Below are positions 7,557 to 14,311 of a stretch of DNA of 16,088 nt, one piece after another. The notes beneath the pieces are model-generated. The model saw only the letters and a list, made by a program, of their open reading frames with translations, had not been told where the DNA came from and searched no databases. Source of the stretch: DASZIT01 sp036489495 (GTDB lineage: Bacteria; Actinomycetota; Acidimicrobiia; Acidimicrobiales; RAAP-2); assembly GCA_036489495.1 (NCBI GenBank), contig DASXFR010000095.1, positions 1 to 16,088 of the forward strand, given 5' to 3'. How positions within the stretch are numbered: the stretch's first letter is position 1; each line of letters opens with the position of its first letter. Made by a program: the position numbers and the translations under genes.

Positions 7557-7757
7557 GTGACCTCACGGGTCTGGTCAATTGGTTCCGCTCGAGTCGCTGG
7601 TACTTTCTCGAAAAGCAGGGGGTCAAACCGTTGGTTCGCTTCCGTTGTGAGATTCGAGCACGGATTGTGGTCCGAAAGTGGGCCGGGGGTAATTCCCGGC
7701 CGCCGGGTCACATCTCGTACGTCGCAAAAAGCGCCTCTGACCTGGGGAAACACTGAG
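7557..7757. other. Intergenic, nothing recognised
   Basis: 200 bp between the amidohydrolase remnant and the 3' end of tRNA-Ala. Open frames here are short and without domain signals. I looked for a partial copy of the tRNA 3' end, an integrase fragment and a hairpin with a T-run, and saw none. Confidence 0.4.
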
Positions 7758-7831
7758 TGGAGATGATGGGACTCGAACCCACGACCCCCTGCTTGCAAAG
7801 CAGGTGCTCTAGCCAACTGAGCTACATCCCC
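7758..7831 (-). tRNA. tRNA-Ala (anticodon UGC)
   Basis: Read on the minus strand this is a complete 74-nt cloverleaf. The acceptor stem is GGGGATG/CATCTCC with a G3-U70 pair, the universal alanine identity signal. The D arm is GCTC..GAGC, the anticodon arm is CCTGC-TTTGCAA-GCAGG with anticodon TGC, the variable loop has 5 nt, and the T arm is GTGGG-TTCGAGT-CCCAT. The discriminator base is A. CCA is not encoded, as in many actinobacteria. It lies 137 bp downstream of ppa on the same strand. Confidence 0.97.
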
Positions 7832-7968
7832 GGGGACCGTGATCTGTGCGCTCTCCTAGATCGCCCTAGGACGATTTCCTTGACCCGGTGTTCAAGCGTA
7901 GACCGTAGGCGACGCTGGCCTCGATCCTCGAATGTTCCGCACTTACCGTGGGTATTCAGCCGAGTTGG

Positions 7969-8484
7969 TCAGATCCCCGTCTCCTCCGGAGGGACCTTCT
8001 TAGCCCGTGCGTACGAGCGGTCGATCTCTTCCCAGGCTGCGTCCACCCCTTCGAAGCCATCCACTTTGGTGAGTTTTCCCGGTTCCAGATCCTTGTAGAC
8101 ATCGAAGAAATGAGCGATCTCGAAGGTCAGGTGAGGGGGTAGTCCTTCGAGGTCCGTGACGAGGTCCCACATAGGGTCGCCACAGGCTACGGAGATGATC
8201 TTGGCATCGGGGCCCTTCTCGTCGGACATCCAAAAGACACCCACCGGACGGGTTTCGACCAGGCAACCCGGAAACGTCGGTTCGTCGATCAGCACCAGGG
8301 CGTCAAGAGGATCCCCGTCCTCCGCCAGCGTGTCGGGAACGAATCCGTAATCGGCCGGGTAGAACGTCGCCGAAAACAGCCTCCGATCGAGCCTGATGAG
8401 GTGCCGCTCGTGGTCGTATTCGTACTTGTTCCGGCTCCCCCGGGGGATCTCGACAATCACCTCGAGCAGTCGCTCGTCATCCAT
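7969..8484 (-). CDS. ppa: Inorganic pyrophosphatase, family I
   Basis: 171 residues, the normal length of the soluble bacterial enzyme that hydrolyses PPi to two phosphates with Mg2+ and so drives polymer syntheses. The sequence shows IVEIPRGSRNKYEYDHE at the N-terminus (including the Lys and Glu of the active site), YPADYGFVPDTL, and the family signature DGDPLD at residues 56-61 with its metal-binding aspartates. KIISVACGDP and FFDVYKDLEPGK follow. The start is ATG at 8484; a clear Shine-Dalgarno sequence is missing. It is divergent from ppk1 across a gap of about 200 bp, so PPi hydrolysis and polyphosphate synthesis genes share one control region. tRNA-Ala lies downstream on the same strand. 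Confidence 0.97.
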   Translation of the reverse strand: MDDERLLEVIVEIPRGSRNKYEYDHERHLIRLDRRLFSATFYPADYGFVPDTLAEDGDPLDALVLIDEPTFPGCLVETRPVGVFWMSDEKGPDAKIISVACGDPMWDLVTDLEGLPPHLTFEIAHFFDVYKDLEPGKLTKVDGFEGVDAAWEEIDRSYARAKKVPPEETGI

Positions 8485-8529
8485 GCTCGTTACCCATGTT
8501 CGGCCCCATTCGTCACCGGTCTAATCCCC

Positions 8530-8541
8530 CGCTCCGGAGCG
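8530..8541. promoter_or_regulatory. 12-bp palindrome in the ppa-ppk gap
   Basis: CGCTCCGGAGCG is a perfect palindrome 46 bp upstream of the ppa start. It is a possible operator for ppa, or chance in GC-rich DNA. Confidence 0.2.
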
Positions 8542-8633
8542 CGGCGGGAGAACCACAACTTAGGTGACCGGAACCCGATAAGCCTCCCCGAGTCGGAATT
8601 CCGCTAGGCCGGATGCAAACATTCCCGGCGCGC

Positions 8634-8647
8634 ACGGGGATCCCCGT
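8634..8647. promoter_or_regulatory. 14-bp palindrome upstream of ppk1
   Basis: ACGGGGATCCCCGT is a perfect palindrome about 65-78 bp before the ppk1 start. Its position suits an activator or repressor site in the divergent control region. It does not resemble a PhoP direct-repeat box, so phosphate control through PhoP is not supported by this element. Confidence 0.3.
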
Positions 8648-8699
8648 CCGGTCGATTCTCGGCCAAAGCGGTCCGGCAGCCGGCCCGTGAATGGACCGG

Positions 8700-8705
8700 T
8701 ATCGT
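8700..8705 (+). promoter_or_regulatory. -10 box of a leaderless ppk1 transcript (candidate)
   Basis: TATCGT fits the actinobacterial TANNNT -10 pattern and ends 6 nt before the ATG at 8712. Transcription would therefore start at or next to the start codon. No convincing -35 hexamer is seen. If correct, the upstream ATG at 8691 is not used. Confidence 0.4.
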
Positions 8706-8711
8706 TGGCGG

Positions 8712-10883
8712 ATGAGCGGAAATCCAGCCAGCGGTTCGGACGCCGGTGGGTTCGCCGATGCGGACGACCCTGATCCCCAGCGCTACTTCGCCCGCCAGCT
8801 CTCGGACCTCGATTTCAACCAGAGATTGCTGGACCTCGTCGACGATTCCAATCTTCCACTCCTCGAGCGGGTCAAATTCCTGATCCTGACCAGCGAGCGG
8901 ATCGACGAGTTCTACCAGGTGCAGGTGGCCGGTCTGAAGCGCCAGGTGGTCGCCGGCATCAAAACCCGGGGACCCAGCGGCAGCACCCCCGAAGAGTTGC
9001 TCGGTGATGTGCGGGCCTCGATGGAACGCATGGTTCGACGCCAAGAGTCGTTGTTGGTGAACCAGCTCATCCCGGCGTTGACGGCAGAGGGGATCGAGCT
9101 CCTCGACTGGGAATCGCTCCATGACGATGACCGGGCACACCTTCACGATCTCTTCGACCGGCTGATCCTCCCGGTGGTGACCCCACTGACCGTCGATCCC
9201 AGCCATCCGTTCCCGTACATCTCCAATCTGTCCCTCAACATCGGCGTCGAAGTCAGGGACCCCAACGAGGACATCAACCGTTTCGCCCGGCTGAAAGTGC
9301 CGCCCAACGTTCCCCGTCTGGTTCCCCTGCCCGGCGGCGACCGGTTCGTCCCGCTGGAGCAGGTCCTGGTCGCCTTCCTCGACGAGGTGTTCCCTGGCAT
9401 GGAGGTGGGGCCCGCTTGCGTCTTCCGGGTCACCCGGGATGCCGACCTGGCCCTCGACGACGACGCGGCCGACGACCTGCTCCTGGCTCTCCAGGAAGAA
9501 CTCAGGCGGCGGCGATTTCTACCCGTTGTCCGCCTGGAGATCGACAGCCGGACATCTTCCGAACCGGTCGCCCGCCTGACCGCCGATCTCGGACTGGAGC
9601 CCGAGGATGTTGCTGGATTCGGCGGCCCATTGGGTCTCGACTGTCTGTGGGCCATCCATGCTCTTGACCGGCCGGCCTTGCACGACGAGCCGTGGACGCC
9701 GCTGGTACCGGTGGCGTTCCTGTCCGCCGAGATGGACGACAACCCGTCGATCTTCGCGGTCCTCGATCAACAGGATGTGCTGGTCCATCATCCCTACGAC
9801 TCCTTCATGGCGTCGGTGGAGGAGTTGATGGACGAGGCCGCCATCGATCCCCATGTGCTGGCCATCAAGCAGTGCCTGTACCGGACGTCGGGGGACAGCC
9901 CGGTGGTGGCCGCCCTGGTTAGGGCGGCCGAGCACGGCAAACAGGTGGCGGTGTTGGTCGAGGTCACCGCCCGGTTCGACGAGGAAGCCAACATCGGCTG
10001 GGCCCGCGCCCTGGAAGAGGCGGGCGCCCACGTGATCTACGGCCTGATGGGACTCAAGACCCACGCCAAGACGACCCTGGTCGTGCGTCAAGAGGGCGAC
10101 GACGTGCGGCGCTACTGCCACGTGGGCACCGGCAACTACAACCCGAAGACGGCCCGTATGTACGAGGACCTCGGGGTGTTGTCATCCCGCCCGGAACTCG
10201 GTGCGGACATCACCCGATTCTTCAACTACATCACCGGATTCAGCCAACCGCCCGAGTACCTCGAGCTCGTCACTTCGCCGGGAGGCATTCGGGACCGGGT
10301 GGTCGAGTGCATCGAGGAAGAGGCGAAGGCGGGGCCCGACGGACGCATCGTGATCAAGGTCAACGGACTCGATGACCAGGTGGTGATCGACGCCCTCTAC
10401 CGTGCCTCCCAGGCCGGGGTCCCGATCGATCTGATCATCCGGGGGATCTGCTGCCTCCGTCCCGGGGTACCCGGATTGTCCGAGACCATCCGGGTCCGGT
10501 CGATTGTCGGCCGGTTCCTCGAGCATTCGCGGATCCTCCGCTTCGGAGGCAAGGCCGATCGACAGGCTCACTATTACATCGGGTCGGCTGATCTCCGCCG
10601 GAGGAATCTCGATCGCCGGGTTGAGGCCATGGTCCCCATCGAAGACCCGGTCGCGGTGGCCCAGTTGGAGGAGACGCTCACCTTCAACCTGGCTGACGAC
10701 GTCCAAGCCTGGTCGCTGGCTGCCGACGGGACCTGGCACCGGATTCCGACGGTGGCTGGAGTCAGTGCCCAACAATCACTTCAGGCCACCGCGCTGGCCA
10801 GAAATGTGCCGCACGATGAGGTGCTTCTCTCCTGGGCCCCCCAGGAACGGGGCGCACCGGTTCCCACCGATCGGGTTCCGTAG
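8712..10883 (+). CDS. ppk1: Polyphosphate kinase 1
   Basis: PPK1 reversibly moves the gamma phosphate of ATP onto polyphosphate, usually at the membrane. From ATG at 8712 it has 723 residues, the normal length; an in-frame ATG at 8691 would add seven. The domains are in order. The N-terminal helical domain has RYFARQLSDLDFNQRLLDL. The head domain contains PVVTPLTVDPSHPFPYISNLSLN. Then come the two phospholipase-D-like halves. The catalytic, phosphorylated His is in GLKTHAK (His451), and the second active-site His is in RFLEHSR (His605). GTGNYNPKTARMYEDLG and GSADLRRRNLDRRVE are also family blocks. No Shine-Dalgarno sequence is seen; a -10 box just before the ATG suggests a leaderless transcript. 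It is followed after 9 bp by a membrane protein gene and is divergent from ppa. Confidence 0.97.
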   Translation: MSGNPASGSDAGGFADADDPDPQRYFARQLSDLDFNQRLLDLVDDSNLPLLERVKFLILTSERIDEFYQVQVAGLKRQVVAGIKTRGPSGSTPEELLGDVRASMERMVRRQESLLVNQLIPALTAEGIELLDWESLHDDDRAHLHDLFDRLILPVVTPLTVDPSHPFPYISNLSLNIGVEVRDPNEDINRFARLKVPPNVPRLVPLPGGDRFVPLEQVLVAFLDEVFPGMEVGPACVFRVTRDADLALDDDAADDLLLALQEELRRRRFLPVVRLEIDSRTSSEPVARLTADLGLEPEDVAGFGGPLGLDCLWAIHALDRPALHDEPWTPLVPVAFLSAEMDDNPSIFAVLDQQDVLVHHPYDSFMASVEELMDEAAIDPHVLAIKQCLYRTSGDSPVVAALVRAAEHGKQVAVLVEVTARFDEEANIGWARALEEAGAHVIYGLMGLKTHAKTTLVVRQEGDDVRRYCHVGTGNYNPKTARMYEDLGVLSSRPELGADITRFFNYITGFSQPPEYLELVTSPGGIRDRVVECIEEEAKAGPDGRIVIKVNGLDDQVVIDALYRASQAGVPIDLIIRGICCLRPGVPGLSETIRVRSIVGRFLEHSRILRFGGKADRQAHYYIGSADLRRRNLDRRVEAMVPIEDPVAVAQLEETLTFNLADDVQAWSLAADGTWHRIPTVAGVSAQQSLQATALARNVPHDEVLLSWAPQERGAPVPTDRVP

Positions 10884-10892
10884 GCCTCCCGA

Positions 10893-11414
10893 GTGGCCAC
10901 CCATGGGCTGACGCCGAGGAAGTCGGATCAACCCTTGCTGGTGGAAGGGGTCATAGAGATCGCCCCGGACGTACGGCAGCGGTTTCGGCGGCTGGCCTGG
11001 ATCTACCTGGTTGTGGCGGTCGGGCTGGTGCCCTGGATCGTCTATCTGGCCATCACCTTGCCCAGGCGGAACCTCGAGCATCACTACCGGACCACCTGGG
11101 TGGGGTTCGACACTTTGCTGGTCGTGGCCCTGGCCAGCGCTGCCTACCTGGCCTTCCGGATGGATCCCCGGGTGCAGTTCCCGGCGACGACGGCCGCCAC
11201 CCTCCTGCTGGTGGACGCCTGGTTCGACGTCACCACCTCCTCTGACCACGCCAACTTCATCGTCGCGGTGATTCTGGCCGTGTTCCTCGAACTGCCGGCC
11301 GCGGCCTTGTCCCTCTATGTGGCCCGGCGGGTGAGCCAACGGGTGATCGAACTGGCCCGGATCGAGGTGGAAAGACAGCGAAGCTCCGGGGAGGCGGGCC
11401 GGATCAACCCGTAA
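10893..11414 (+). CDS. Conserved four-helix membrane protein, function unknown
   Basis: 173 residues from GTG at 10893, 9 bp after the ppk1 stop, so very likely in the same transcript. After a polar N-terminus there are four hydrophobic segments: about residues 34-56 (LAWIYLVVAVGLVPWIVYLA), 67-90 (VGFDTLLVVALASAAYLAFR), 98-117 (FPATTAATLLLVDAWFDVT) and 120-147 (NFIVAVILAVFLELPAAALSL). A basic, helical C-terminal tail follows. The DAWFD motif at the end of helix 3 is a pattern I associate with uncharacterised actinobacterial membrane proteins. Coupling to ppk1 hints at a link with polyphosphate or phosphate at the membrane, but that rests on position alone. Its stop overlaps the end of the opposing aldo/keto reductase by 11 nt. 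Confidence 0.7.
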   Translation: MATHGLTPRKSDQPLLVEGVIEIAPDVRQRFRRLAWIYLVVAVGLVPWIVYLAITLPRRNLEHHYRTTWVGFDTLLVVALASAAYLAFRMDPRVQFPATTAATLLLVDAWFDVTTSSDHANFIVAVILAVFLELPAAALSLYVARRVSQRVIELARIEVERQRSSGEAGRINP

Positions 11415-12369
11415 TGGCGTCGATGCGGGCCAACACGTCGTCGGTCAGCTTCGGGATGACGTCCAGGGCCTTGAGGTTCTCTTCGACCTGCTCCACCCGG
11501 CTCGCCCCGGTGATGACCGAGGAAACGTGGGGGTTTTTGGCGCACCAGGCGATCGACAACTGCGCCAGGGTGCACCCCAGCTCCTCGGAAATGGACTGAA
11601 GCTGGCGGACCTTTTGATTGCGTTCCGGGTCGGTCAGCAGATTGCCCAGCCATTCGTAGCCGGGAAGCGTGGCTCTCGATCCGTCGGGGACGCCATCGAG
11701 GTACTTGCCGGTCAGCAAGCCCGAGCTGAGCGGGCTCCAGGTGGTGAGACCCAGGCCAATGCCTTCGTACAGCGGGGCGTACTCCTCCTCCACTCGATCC
11801 CTCCACAACAAGTTGTATTGCGGCTGCTCCACGACCGGCTTGTGGAGGTGATGGCGATCGGCGATGTCCCACGCCTCGCGGATCGATGCCGCCGACCATT
11901 CCGACGTGCCCCAGTAGAGCGCCTGGCCGCGGTTGATGATGTCGGACATCGCCCACACCGTCTCTTCGATGGGAGTATCCGGATCGGAGCGGTGACAGTA
12001 GAGGAGATCGACAAAGTCGAGACCCAGCCGCTCGAGCGACCCGTCGATCGCCTGGAAGAGATATTTGCGATTGAGGGTGTTCCGCATGTTCGGCCCGTCA
12101 TGGAGGCCCCAGAACACCTTGGTAGAGATCACGTAGCTGGGGCGGGGCCACCCGAGGGAGGCGATCGCCTTGCCCATGATGGTCTCCGACTCGCCGCCGG
12201 AGTAGGCCTCGGCGTTGTCGAAGAAATTGACCCCGGCGTCGTACGCCGCGTTCAGACATTGTTCGGCGAGGTCGCCGGCCAGTTGAGGCCCGAAGGTCAC
12301 CCACGATCCGAATGACAGCACGCTGACCTTGAGCCCGGTGGCGCCCAGGCGTCGATACTCCATCTCCAC
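11404..12369 (-). CDS. Aldo/keto reductase (potassium-channel beta-subunit-like)
   Basis: 321 residues. The opening EYRRLGATGLKVSVLSFGSW and the overall length match the AKR6/KvBeta-like and YghZ-like branch of NADPH-dependent aldo/keto reductases. The catalytic tetrad is visible: Asp51 and Tyr56 in FFDNAEAY, Lys84 in ISTKVFW, and His126 in LLYCHRSD. NADPH-binding segments near the C-terminus include SVITGASRVEQVEENLKAL. It should reduce aldehydes or ketones; substrate unknown. The start is probably GTG at 12369, because GGGAGG lies about 7 nt upstream, a better spacing than to the ATG at 12363. A palindrome overlaps its promoter. It is convergent with the ppk1-linked membrane protein gene and in the same direction as opuCA, whose stop is 71 bp upstream. 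Confidence 0.93.
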   Translation of the reverse strand: MEMEYRRLGATGLKVSVLSFGSWVTFGPQLAGDLAEQCLNAAYDAGVNFFDNAEAYSGGESETIMGKAIASLGWPRPSYVISTKVFWGLHDGPNMRNTLNRKYLFQAIDGSLERLGLDFVDLLYCHRSDPDTPIEETVWAMSDIINRGQALYWGTSEWSAASIREAWDIADRHHLHKPVVEQPQYNLLWRDRVEEEYAPLYEGIGLGLTTWSPLSSGLLTGKYLDGVPDGSRATLPGYEWLGNLLTDPERNQKVRQLQSISEELGCTLAQLSIAWCAKNPHVSSVITGASRVEQVEENLKALDVIPKLTDDVLARIDAITG

Positions 12370-12386
12370 GTTGATTCCTCCCTGTC

Positions 12387-12401
12387 GGATTTCCGAAATC
12401 C
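12387..12401. promoter_or_regulatory. Palindromic operator candidate over the aldo/keto reductase promoter
   Basis: GGATTTC-C-GAAATCC is a perfect inverted repeat with 7-bp arms and one central base. On the minus strand it overlaps a TANNNT -10 candidate, TAGGAT (complement of 12398-12403), and covers the expected transcription start about 20 bp before the GTG. A protein bound here would repress the gene. The regulator is not in the window. Confidence 0.45.
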
Positions 12402-12440
12402 TAGGGGCCGTCCCTCCTGGGTCGTCCGCGGGTGGTTCGT

Positions 12441-13559
12441 TCAGGAATCGACGGGGTTTCCGCCCACCGACCGGCGCATGGCGGCGTGGATCCGGTTGGG
12501 GGTGAGGACTCCGAGGTAGCGGTCGCCGTCGTCGATCACCGGGACCCAGCGAACGTCATTTTGGAGCATCTCCCCCAAGGCGGCCCGCAACGTGGTGCCC
12601 AGCGGAACCTGGACCGCGAATGTCTCGGTGTGGGTCTTCACCCAGCCCTCCGTCCCCGGAGCCGCCGAGACCCAGCCAACCAAGCGGCCATCGCCGTCAA
12701 CGACCACCGCGGTCCTGGCGTCCGAGTCGATGGCGACCCGGCGGACCTCGTCCATGTTGGCGGAGAGAGAGACGACCGGCGGGGTGGCGAGGTCGACCTC
12801 CTCGACCTTCACCACCGCCAGTCGCCGTACGCCGCGGTCCGCGCCGACGAAGTCCGCCACGAACGGGGTGGCCGGCCGCCCGAGGATCTCCGCCGGGGTG
12901 TCGTACTGTTCGACCACCGCGCCTTTGGACAGCACCGCGATGCGATCCCCGAGCTTGGCAGCTTCCTCGATGTCATGGGTGACGAAGACGATGGATTTCT
13001 TGAGGTCCGTCTGGAGTTCGAGGAACTGGTTCTGCAGGCGCTGGCGGGTGACCGGGTCTACCGCGGCAAACGGTTCGTCCATCAGCAGGACGGGGGGATC
13101 GCCTCCGAGCGCCCTGGCTACCCCGACCCGCTGGCGCTCGCCCCCCGACAGCTCATGAGGAAAGCGTCGCGTGTAGTTCTTGGGTTCGAGACCGACCATC
13201 TCGAGCAATTCGTTCACCCGATGCTCGACCCGGGACTTGTCCCAACCCAGCAGGCGAGGAACCACGGCCACGTTGTCGAAGACCCGACGATGGGGGAAGA
13301 GTCCTCCTTGCTGAATCACGTAGCCGATGCCTCGGCGCATCTGCACCGGATCCTTGGTCAGCACGTTTTCTCCGCCGATGAGGATGCGGCCCGAGGTTGG
13401 TTCGATCAGACGATTGATCATCCGCAAGGTGGTGGTCTTGCCACAGCCGGACGGGCCGACCAGGACACTGAGCTCACCGTCACCGATCTCCAGGCTCAGG
13501 TCGGCGACCGCGACCGTCCCATTGCCGTAACTCTTGGAGACCCGCTCCAGCGTGATCAT
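12441..13559 (-). CDS. opuCA: Glycine betaine/osmoprotectant ABC transporter, ATP-binding subunit with CBS domains
   Basis: 372 residues, the length of OpuCA/ProV-type ATPases that carry a regulatory CBS pair. The ATPase parts in order are Walker A GPSGCGKTT (35-43), Q-loop QQGGLFPH (83-90), signature LSGGE (137-141), Walker B VLLMDE (157-162) and the H-loop His195 in THD. Two CBS-like repeats follow the ATPase: roughly 263-310 (SDARTAVVVDGDGRLVGWVS) and 318-366 (LRAALGEMLQNDVRWVPVID, then YLGVLTPNRIHAAM). In OpuA-type systems CBS domains sense ionic strength or nucleotides. It powers uptake of betaine-like solutes from the cytoplasmic side. The start is ATG at 13559, preceded 8 nt upstream by TAACGT, so probably leaderless. 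It is divergent from its own permease genes, which is unusual. Confidence 0.93.
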   Translation of the reverse strand: MITLERVSKSYGNGTVAVADLSLEIGDGELSVLVGPSGCGKTTTLRMINRLIEPTSGRILIGGENVLTKDPVQMRRGIGYVIQQGGLFPHRRVFDNVAVVPRLLGWDKSRVEHRVNELLEMVGLEPKNYTRRFPHELSGGERQRVGVARALGGDPPVLLMDEPFAAVDPVTRQRLQNQFLELQTDLKKSIVFVTHDIEEAAKLGDRIAVLSKGAVVEQYDTPAEILGRPATPFVADFVGADRGVRRLAVVKVEEVDLATPPVVSLSANMDEVRRVAIDSDARTAVVVDGDGRLVGWVSAAPGTEGWVKTHTETFAVQVPLGTTLRAALGEMLQNDVRWVPVIDDGDRYLGVLTPNRIHAAMRRSVGGNPVDS

Positions 13560-13567
13560 TGGCGCCT

Positions 13568-13573
13568 ACGTTA
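13568..13573 (-). promoter_or_regulatory. -10 box candidate for opuCA
   Basis: Read on the minus strand this is TAACGT (TANNNT pattern), separated by 8 nt from the opuCA ATG. Transcription would start at or just before the start codon. No consensus -35 is seen at the usual distance, as is common for actinobacterial promoters. Confidence 0.45.
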
Positions 13574-13619
13574 GCGAGCCGATCTATCGGAGCACGACCC
13601 CTCGGCTCTTGCTTTTCGG

Positions 13620-13625
13620 TAACGT
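13620..13625 (+). promoter_or_regulatory. -10 box candidate for the opuCB-opuCD transcript
   Basis: TAACGT, the same hexamer as on the opposite strand 47 bp away, with 7 nt to the ATG at 13633. This is the spacing at which transcription begins on the A of the start codon. It supports the 13633 start over the longer open frame from 13534, which would overlap opuCA. Confidence 0.45.
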
Positions 13626-13632
13626 CATCCAG

Positions 13633-14310
13633 ATGGGAACGGCACAGCCCTTCTTCCAGTGGAGCTATGTGTCGAGCCAGTGGAGCCAGATCCGGGACGA
13701 CCTCGTCCAGCACATCGCTCTCAGCCTCCTGGCCCTGGCCATCGGGTTGGCCATCTCCGTGCCGTTGGCCCTTTTAGCCTGGCGTTTTCGGGTGATCCGG
13801 TTCCCGGTGTTCGGGGTGGCCAGCGCCCTGTACATCATCCCTTCCCTGGCCCTGTTCGCCATCCTCGGGCCCATCACCGGGTACGTGGCGTCCTACCCGA
13901 CGGCAGAGTTCGCTTTGGTTGGCTACACCCTGCTCATTCTGATCTGGAACACCGTGGCCGGCCTCGACGCGGTGTCGGCCGAAACCCGAGACGCGGCGAA
14001 GGCGATGGGTTACTCGCCGCTGGCGGCCCTGGTTCGGGTCGACTTGCCGCTGGCGCTCCCCTACGTGTTCGCCGGCCTGAGGATCGCGGCGGCGACGGTG
14101 ATCGGCCTGGTGACGGTGACGGCGCTGATCGGACTCGGCGGTCTGGGCCAGCAGATCACCTACGGGTTCAACATCGACTTCTACACGCCGATCATCGTCG
14201 GTCTGGTTCTGTCCGTCGTTCTGGCCGCCGTCGTCGATCTGGTCATCGTGGGGATGCAGCGGCTGGCGATCCCCTGGACCCGTTCGGCCCGTCGGGCCCG
14301 GGAGACCTGA
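13633..14310 (+). CDS. opuCB: Osmoprotectant ABC transporter permease (first)
   Basis: 225 residues from ATG at 13633, close to the usual 210-230 for OpuCB/OpuCD permeases. Hydrophobic segments begin around residue 24 (IALSLLALAIGLAISVPLAL) and continue through FPVFGVASALYIIPSLALFA, FALVGYTLLILIWNTVAGL, VIGLVTVTALIGLGGLG and PIIVGLVLSVVLAAVVDLVI, which fits the five to six helices of the family. The cytoplasmic EAA loop that docks on the ATPase is ETRDAAKAMGYSPLAALVRV followed by DLPLALPYVFAG, with the conserved Gly in place. It ends one base before the next permease gene, so the two are translated from one message and form a heterodimeric pore served by OpuCA. Confidence 0.92.
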   Translation: MGTAQPFFQWSYVSSQWSQIRDDLVQHIALSLLALAIGLAISVPLALLAWRFRVIRFPVFGVASALYIIPSLALFAILGPITGYVASYPTAEFALVGYTLLILIWNTVAGLDAVSAETRDAAKAMGYSPLAALVRVDLPLALPYVFAGLRIAAATVIGLVTVTALIGLGGLGQQITYGFNIDFYTPIIVGLVLSVVLAAVVDLVIVGMQRLAIPWTRSARRARET

Positions 14311-14311
14311 A

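Noticed and set aside
7553..7816. Minus-strand open frame giving ARAPALQAGGRGFESH-like protein
   Set aside because: This is the well-known artificial translation of a tRNA gene; the tRNA-Ala cloverleaf explains the sequence.
8604..9206. 200-codon minus-strand frame opposite the start of ppk1
   Set aside because: A shadow of the PPK1 coding frame; no domain is recognisable.
12432..13574. 380-codon plus-strand frame opposite opuCA
   Set aside because: It is Asp/His/Arg-rich and is antisense to a gene with all ABC ATPase motifs; a shadow caused by high GC at third positions.
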